The notes beneath the pieces are model-generated. The model saw only the letters and a program-made list of their open reading frames with translations, searched no databases and was not told the DNA's origin. Positions 53,748 to 57,788 of a stretch of 57,788 nucleotides of DNA are shown here, piece by piece. The DNA lies in assembly GCA_014190675.1 (NCBI GenBank), contig BJGT01000008.1, positions 1 through 57,788 of the forward strand, read 5' to 3'. The stretch comes from Comamonadaceae bacterium. GTDB taxonomy: Bacteria > Pseudomonadota > Gammaproteobacteria > Burkholderiales > Burkholderiaceae_C. The translations under genes were made by a program, and so were the position numbers. Numbering within the stretch: position 1 is the first letter of the stretch; each line of letters begins with the position of its first letter.

Positions 53748-54949
53748 GGGCTGCCCTTGGGTAGCGCGGCCAGCTGCGCCAGTTGCTGGCTGAGCGGTAC
53801 GCCCTGAAACCCACTACTCTTCACCCAGGCTTCGACCTTCTCGGCCGGCGCCCGCTGGCCCGCCGCCAAAGCGGCCTCCAGCAGAATGCGGGCGTCGCGG
53901 GGTTCGCGCTGCACCTCGTAGTTCGCCTGCGCCAGGGCCAGGGCCGAGCCGATATCGCGGCGCAGCTGCAAAGCGTAACGCGCCTCCTCGGCACGGTGGG
54001 TAGTATCACCGCGCAGCCGGGTCGCCGCAAAGCGCTCATCCAGCATTTTTACAAGCGCCGGGGCTTTGGGAGAGCCAGTTTGCTGGTGCGCCAGGGCCAG
54101 ACGCAGCAGGAGCGGGTCTGAAGCCTCATTGCCAGCCAGCAGCGCCACCACCTCTTTGGGGCGTTGCTGGTCAAGCAAGAAGTCGCTCCAGGCCGCCAGC
54201 AAATAAGCATCGGTGAGCCCCAGACGCAAGGCGCTTTTATAGTGGCTTTCTGCCAGCGCCGCCCGGCCCTGCCAAGCCGCAACCTCGGCCAGCCGGGTCA
54301 ATAACCACAAACGGTTGCCGGGGTCGGAAGCCCGGGCCAAGCCTTTTTCAAGCGCCTGGTAGCCCTGCGCCAATTGGCCGGTGTAGGCCAGAGTAAGCCC
54401 CAAGCAGCCCGCTTGCAGGGTTAGCGACCCGGCTGCGCCCAAGGCCGTGCAGGCCTGGCCGGCGCCAGCGTAGTCGGCCTGTACCAAGGCAATGGCGGCG
54501 AGCCAGCCATGCGCCTCCGCAAAATCGGGCTGGGCGGCCAGGGCAGCGCGCAGGTCAAGCTTGGCGTCTTCAAACGCGTGGCGGTATTGACGCAGCAAGC
54601 TACGAACGAACAAGAGCTCGGCAGACAGCGGCGCCGGGTAGCCGTTGATCAGCGCATCGGCGTAGCCCACATAACGCGGGTCGCCATGGGCCATGGCAAG
54701 GTCAAAATACAGTCGAGCCAAAGCCGCCACAGCCTGGGCGTCTTTCGGGGCGCGGTTAACGGCTTGCTGGTATTGCTTGAGCCGGCTGGCATCCGGGTCG
54801 CCAGCCTTGACAGCCAATCGCTCCAGCACCTCGCCGGCGTCACTTGGCGTGCGAGGGGACGGCCAGCCTACGCTGGCAACGCAACAGAAGGCTAACCCGG
54901 TCAACCATCGGGTTAACAGGGCTTTGAGCCACAAACTTATTTCGGGCAT
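53744..54949 (-). CDS. Exported tetratricopeptide-repeat protein
   Basis: A 401-residue protein with an N-terminal hydrophobic segment (LLTRWLTGLAFCCVASVGWP), probably a signal peptide. TPR-like helix pairs follow: AVAALARLYFDLAMAHGDP, AELLFVRSLLRQYRHAFEDA, LLTRLAEVAAWQGRAALAES and AYLLAAWSDFLLDQQRPKEV. It probably forms a periplasmic scaffold. It is the first gene of a coupled three-gene cassette with the HupE-like and PhyH-type proteins; its stop overlaps the next start (ATGA). Function unknown. Confidence 0.75.
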   Translation of the reverse strand: MPEISLWLKALLTRWLTGLAFCCVASVGWPSPRTPSDAGEVLERLAVKAGDPDASRLKQYQQAVNRAPKDAQAVAALARLYFDLAMAHGDPRYVGYADALINGYPAPLSAELLFVRSLLRQYRHAFEDAKLDLRAALAAQPDFAEAHGWLAAIALVQADYAGAGQACTALGAAGSLTLQAGCLGLTLAYTGQLAQGYQALEKGLARASDPGNRLWLLTRLAEVAAWQGRAALAESHYKSALRLGLTDAYLLAAWSDFLLDQQRPKEVVALLAGNEASDPLLLRLALAHQQTGSPKAPALVKMLDERFAATRLRGDTTHRAEEARYALQLRRDIGSALALAQANYEVQREPRDARILLEAALAAGQRAPAEKVEAWVKSSGFQGVPLSQQLAQLAALPKGSP

Positions 54950-55002
54950 ACTCTCGCCGCCGCAAGAGGCGTTTTTTTAACAAATATCAACAGGAATTTA
55001 CC

Positions 55003-55191
55003 ATGGCTAAGGTTCTCTCAGTGTTAGTTGCATCAATGATGTTCGCGTCGGCCGCAATGGCTGGCTCACACAGCGGCGCGATGAGCGATGCAGACAAGAA
55101 AAAGATGGAAGAGGCTTGCAAGGCTGACGCGTCCAAGATGGATGCCAAGCTGAAGGCTGACTGCGAAAAGATGAAGGCAGCCAAGAAATAA
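55003..55191 (+). CDS. Small secreted Lys/Ala-rich protein
   Basis: A 62-residue product with a signal peptide (MAKVLSVLVASMMFASAAMA). The mature part is about 42 residues, highly charged, with two cysteines (EEACKADA and KADCEKM) that could form a disulfide or dimerise. AGGAA lies seven bases before ATG, and a strong terminator starts 20 bases after the stop, so a dedicated abundant transcript is likely. I cannot name a family. It is unrelated in sequence to the neighbouring TPR cassette, which reads the other way. Confidence 0.7.
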   Translation: MAKVLSVLVASMMFASAAMAGSHSGAMSDADKKKMEEACKADASKMDAKLKADCEKMKAAKK

Positions 55192-55210
55192 TCTTCGCGG
55201 CGTTTCGAAA

Positions 55211-55235
55211 AAACGGGCCTCTGGCCCGTTTTTTT
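55211..55235 (+). terminator. Rho-independent terminator after the small secreted protein
   Basis: A stem AACGGGCC / GGCCCGTT with a three-base loop TCT is followed by a run of seven or more T and preceded by an A run. It lies 20 bases beyond the stop codon at 55191. Confidence 0.9.
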
Positions 55236-55431
55236 CGTCTCAAGATGCCAAGACCCTCACTGATCGACATCGAGACAAGCAGGCGAACCCTCTAACGCAA
55301 ACCGCTTTTGCAGATATTCACCATGCCTACGGCTGGCTTTGCGGTTGGCGCCTGGGCCGGCTCAGACCTGAAGTACTTGCCCAGATAATCAGGCTTCGCC
55401 ACTTTGAATCACACCTTACACAAGACCCGCC

Positions 55432-56871
55432 ATGACACACTACCCCAACACCCAACTGTTTATCGACGGCGCCTGGTGCGCCGGCTCAACCCGCCACAGC
55501 ATGCCAGTACGCAATCCGGCCAGTGCCGAGGTAATTGGCGAACTCGCCTGCGCCAGCCCCGCAGACCTAGAGCGGGCCGTAGCTGCAGCACAACGCGGCT
55601 TTGCCGCTTGGCGGCGCATCAGCGCCTTTGAACGCTACAAAATCATGCGCAAGGCCGCACAATTGCTGCGCGACCGCGTGGAAAGCGTGGCCACCCTGAT
55701 GACCCTGGAACAGGGCAAACCGCTGGCCGAAGCTCGCATGGAAATCATGGCTGGGGCCGACACCATCGACTGGTTTGCCGAGGAAGCCCGCCGCGCTTAC
55801 GGCCGGGTGATTCCGGCGCGCCAAGAGGGCGTCTATCAACTGGTGGTCAAGGAACCGGTCGGGCCCGTGGCCGCTTTCACCCCCTGGAATTTTCCCATCA
55901 ACCAAATCGTGCGCAAGCTCTCCGCAGCTCTGGCGGCGGGCTGCTCCATAGTGGTCAAAGCGCCCGAAGAAACCCCAGCCTCCCCAGCTGAGTTGATTCG
56001 TGTTTTTGCTGACGCCGGAGTCCCAGCGGGCTGCGTGAACCTTGTATTTGGCGAGCCTGCCGAAATATCGAACTACCTGATCGCTCACCCTGGCATTCGC
56101 AAAATCTCCTTTACCGGTTCGACCCAGGTTGGCAAACAACTCGCCAGCCTGGCCGGCCTGCACATGAAACGCATGACGATGGAACTTGGCGGCCATGCAC
56201 CGGTCATTATTTTTGACGACGCAGATGTAGCCACTGCAGCGAAGACCATGGTTGCCAGCAAGTTTCGCAACGCCGGGCAGGTGTGCGTCTCGCCGACCCG
56301 CTTCCTGGTGCAAGAGGGCATCTTCAAGCGCTTTGTCGACGAGTTTTTAAAGCACACCCAGCAGTTGCAAGTAGGCGACGGCCTGCACAGCGACACCAAA
56401 ATGGGGCCTCTGGCCAACCCTCGACGCATCGCTGCGCTGGAGGCGCTTACAGAGGACGTGCGCCAACAACACGGCAAAGTGCACACCGGTGGCCACCGCA
56501 TAGGCGACAGGGGAAACTTTTGGGCACCAACAGTGGTCACAGAGTTGCCCAACTCGGCCCGAGCGATGAACGAAGAGCCGTTTGGACCCATGGTCATGAT
56601 CAACCCCTTTGGCAGCTTTGAAGACGCCGTGACCGAGGCTAACCGACTGCCAGTGGGCTTGGCGGCCTATGCTTGGACCCAGTCGGCAAAAACCGCCCAC
56701 AACATCGCTGCTGCGGTCGAAACCGGCATGATCAGCATCAACCACCTGGGCCTGGGAACGCCTGAGACGCCTTTTGGCGGTGTCAAGGATTCAGGCTACG
56801 GCTCGGAAGGCGGCACAGAAGCCATCGAGGCCTATTTAAACCCCAAATTTGTATCCCAGTTCGGCCTGTAA
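55432..56871 (+). CDS. NAD(P)-dependent aldehyde dehydrogenase (succinate-semialdehyde-like)
   Basis: A 479-residue ALDH superfamily enzyme oxidising an aldehyde to the acid. The catalytic cysteine is Cys285 (NAGQVCVSPTR) and the general base Glu251 (MELGGHAP), 34 residues apart as usual. The cofactor block is FTPWNFPINQIVRK, and the FTGSTQVGK loop is intact. Overall pattern and length fit the succinate-semialdehyde/alpha-ketoglutarate-semialdehyde group, but the substrate is not certain. In principle it could handle aldehydes of the neighbouring sulfonate region; there is no direct evidence. It stands alone, with about 190 bases of leader without a recognised site. Confidence 0.88.
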   Translation: MTHYPNTQLFIDGAWCAGSTRHSMPVRNPASAEVIGELACASPADLERAVAAAQRGFAAWRRISAFERYKIMRKAAQLLRDRVESVATLMTLEQGKPLAEARMEIMAGADTIDWFAEEARRAYGRVIPARQEGVYQLVVKEPVGPVAAFTPWNFPINQIVRKLSAALAAGCSIVVKAPEETPASPAELIRVFADAGVPAGCVNLVFGEPAEISNYLIAHPGIRKISFTGSTQVGKQLASLAGLHMKRMTMELGGHAPVIIFDDADVATAAKTMVASKFRNAGQVCVSPTRFLVQEGIFKRFVDEFLKHTQQLQVGDGLHSDTKMGPLANPRRIAALEALTEDVRQQHGKVHTGGHRIGDRGNFWAPTVVTELPNSARAMNEEPFGPMVMINPFGSFEDAVTEANRLPVGLAAYAWTQSAKTAHNIAAAVETGMISINHLGLGTPETPFGGVKDSGYGSEGGTEAIEAYLNPKFVSQFGL

Positions 56872-56895
56872 TACGCGCCAGCAAAACGCGCCCCG

Positions 56896-56958
56896 GCAAC
56901 CCCGGGAGTTCGCTCCCGTTGGGGCCACAGCAAAAGCCAAGCGCTCAGGAGCGCTTAC
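56896..56958. other. Two hairpins between the aldehyde dehydrogenase and tRNA-Asn fragment
   Basis: CGGGAG-TTCG-CTCCCG (about 56906-56921), extended by CCCC/GGGG, has a stable UUCG-type loop but no T run. A second stem, AAGCGCTC / GAGCGCTT, follows at about 56939-56956, also without a T run. They may end aldehyde dehydrogenase mRNA in a factor-dependent way or protect its 3' end. Confidence 0.45.
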
Positions 56959-56964
56959 AAACCT

Positions 56965-56973
56965 TGCTATACT
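56965..56973 (+). promoter_or_regulatory. Extended -10 promoter element of tRNA-Asn
   Basis: TGCTATACT is a TGn-TATACT extended -10 element about 80 bases upstream of the tRNA 5' end. No good -35 is present, as expected for this class. It suggests that the interrupted tRNA locus is still transcribed. Confidence 0.5.
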
Positions 56974-57051
56974 TTAGTTCCTGTCTTCAAGGCGATTCGC
57001 CGCACAAGCAGCGCCCGCCCAAGCCTCTAAGGCTAGTCAAACCGAATATAT

Positions 57052-57089
57052 TCCTCGATAGCTCAGTCGGTAGAGCGCCGGACTGTTAA
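57052..57089 (+). pseudogene. 5' half of tRNA-Asn (anticodon GTT), broken after the anticodon
   Basis: TCCTCGATAGCTCAGTCGGT and the following bases are an exact tRNA-Asn 5' half: acceptor strand, D-arm, and anticodon stem with GTT at 57085-57087. From 57090 on, the expected TCCG... anticodon 3' strand, T-arm and acceptor 3' strand are absent and unrelated AT-rich DNA follows. The break at the anticodon loop is a known crossover site for integrases of genomic islands. A functional tRNA cannot be made from this copy. Confidence 0.8.
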
Positions 57090-57509
57090 GTCCACAGCAT
57101 CAGTCATATCTCCATTTTTACTACAAAAATATCGTTTTAAATCAACGACTTGCATCACTCTTTTACCCTAAAATATCAATTACACGGTCATTACACGAAT
57201 AATTGGCCTGCCACTAGCTACTTTTGCTCAGTTACATAATGTAACTCGCCCCCCTCACAGCACGGGCCCCCGTTGGGCGGACACAGCGCATGCCCTAAGT
57301 GTGCTCCATTTGGTTTTGACAACAGTCACACGCATGAGTCTTTTCTGGCGCACTGGCTGACCGCTCGTGCATTCAGTCATCCACCCCTGACCTTACTGCT
57401 GCGCTAAAGCAAAAACAAATCGAGGCGCCCGAAGGTTTGTTGCCCAATGACACGCACAAGCGTCAAAGACTCAATGCCCGATCGGTATTCAAATATGGCT
57501 GGGCTTTAA
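57090..57509. other. AT-rich, apparently foreign DNA without a firmly supported gene
   Basis: About 420 bases following the broken tRNA-Asn have a marked drop in GC compared with the rest of the window, strongest at 57100-57245. They contain a perfect palindrome at 57230-57246. A rightward frame without start codon at 57338-57532 (see findings) could be a gene remnant. No integrase gene is visible in the window. Confidence 0.5.
57230..57246. repeat. Perfect 17-base palindrome in the AT-rich terminal region
   Basis: AGTTACAT-A-ATGTAACT is fully self-complementary around a single central base. It looks like a dimeric regulator's operator or part of a recombination site. No T run follows, so it is not a terminator. 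Confidence 0.6.
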
Positions 57510-57788
57510 TTACGGCAATGCAATTTCTTTAGTAAATGCTTCACGGCCTTTAGCATTCGGGTGAAATGAATCGCAAAATAAACTGCTATCTGTACTAACT
57601 ATAGTTGAGCCAACTATTTTCCCTCCGAGTCCTTTTAACATTTCAATTCGCTTGTTCATTAAATTCGCATACAAACCAGCTTGATTTTCATTTTCCACAT
57701 ATACTGGAGGAACTCTAAAAAAAATATTTTCCAAATGAAATTTATCTTTTAAAATCAAAACTCTTCTGTTAACTTCGTTTGTTACTGA
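57510..57788 (-). CDS. C-terminal part of a probable SGNH/GDSL-type hydrolase (runs off window)
   Basis: The frame is open to the window edge, so the start is missing; 92 residues are visible. The end contains DSLFCDSFHPNAKGREAFTK-like sequence (here SSLFCDSFHPNAKG), the block V motif of SGNH hydrolases, which supplies the catalytic Asp and His (DxxHPN..G). Codon usage and AT content differ strongly from the rest of the window (AT-ending codons, many Asn and Lys), indicating acquired DNA. Esterase, acetyl-hydrolase or peptidoglycan/O-antigen modification are possible roles. The nucleophile region lies outside. Confidence 0.6.
   Translation of the reverse strand, partial: SVTNEVNRRVLILKDKFHLENIFFRVPPVYVENENQAGLYANLMNKRIEMLKGLGGKIVGSTIVSTDSSLFCDSFHPNAKGREAFTKEIALP

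Noticed and set aside
57052-57128. A complete tRNA-Asn gene
   Set aside because: After the anticodon no T-arm, no matching acceptor 3' strand and no CCA can be found.

Overview
The window looks like a chromosomal segment of a Gram-negative betaproteobacterium of the order Burkholderiales, most likely Comamonadaceae (Rhodoferax/Polaromonas-like). The grounds are a fragment of a Bug-type solute receptor, a granule-bound phasin, the EarP/EF-P arginine-rhamnosylation pair, and the gene strings xseA-exbB-exbD-lpxK-trm112-kdsB-adk and ppiD-tRNA-HU. Base composition is GC-rich throughout, except for the last ~700 bases, which are clearly more AT-rich. The assignment is inference from gene content; no search was run.

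Layout. 1-2928: a receptor gene fragment cut by a complete IS21-family element (istA/istB, long imperfect terminal repeats). 2929-7796: accessory genes, namely a small protein gene that may have lost its signal peptide to one in-frame stop, and a two-gene unit of secreted alpha/beta-hydrolases. 7797-16867: core genes (tRNA-His, ppiD, tRNA-Val, HU, tartrate/malate dehydrogenase, DMT exporter, pgsA, uvrC) and, divergently, earP and efp. 16871-25254: a tightly packed leftward run of eight genes (HDAC-like hydrolase, thioesterase, nitroreductase, pncB, nhaD-type antiporter, 2-hydroxyacid dehydrogenase, rmuC, MFS carrier) with overlaps or gaps of at most 48 bases. 25300-33000: phasin with twin operator-like repeats, patatin lipoprotein, Fur-box-linked iron-binding protein, clpS-clpA, an Ala/Lys repeat protein, DUF192 protein and sodB. 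33000-40400: xseA, exbBD, the Kdo/lipid A genes, adk, asparaginase, and lexA with two overlapping SOS boxes and an unknown co-transcribed gene.

40516-54949 is the most interesting stretch. A leftward operon xsc-pta-soeA-soeB-soeC encodes a complete lower pathway for C2 sulfonates: sulfoacetaldehyde plus phosphate gives acetyl phosphate plus sulfite (Xsc), acetyl phosphate goes to acetyl-CoA (Pta), and sulfite is oxidised to sulfate by a membrane molybdoenzyme (SoeABC). Reading away from it is an IclR-type regulator with a palindrome touching its start codon. In the same transcript as the regulator are CobS- and CobT-like proteins (AAA+ ATPase plus VWA protein) with no CobN or cobalamin genes nearby. 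Facing these is a translationally coupled cassette: TPR protein, HupE/UreJ-like membrane protein with an EF-hand-like loop, and a PhyH-type Fe(II)/2-oxoglutarate dioxygenase. No classical upper-pathway gene (taurine transaminase, dehydrogenase or dioxygenase) is present. The source of sulfoacetaldehyde is therefore open, and the dioxygenase and the AAA+/VWA pair are candidates for unrecognised parts of a sulfonate system.

55003-57788: a small secreted protein, an aldehyde dehydrogenase, and the 5' half of a tRNA-Asn gene that breaks off just after the anticodon. It leads into AT-rich, apparently foreign DNA with a perfect palindrome and the end of a probable SGNH-hydrolase gene running off the window.
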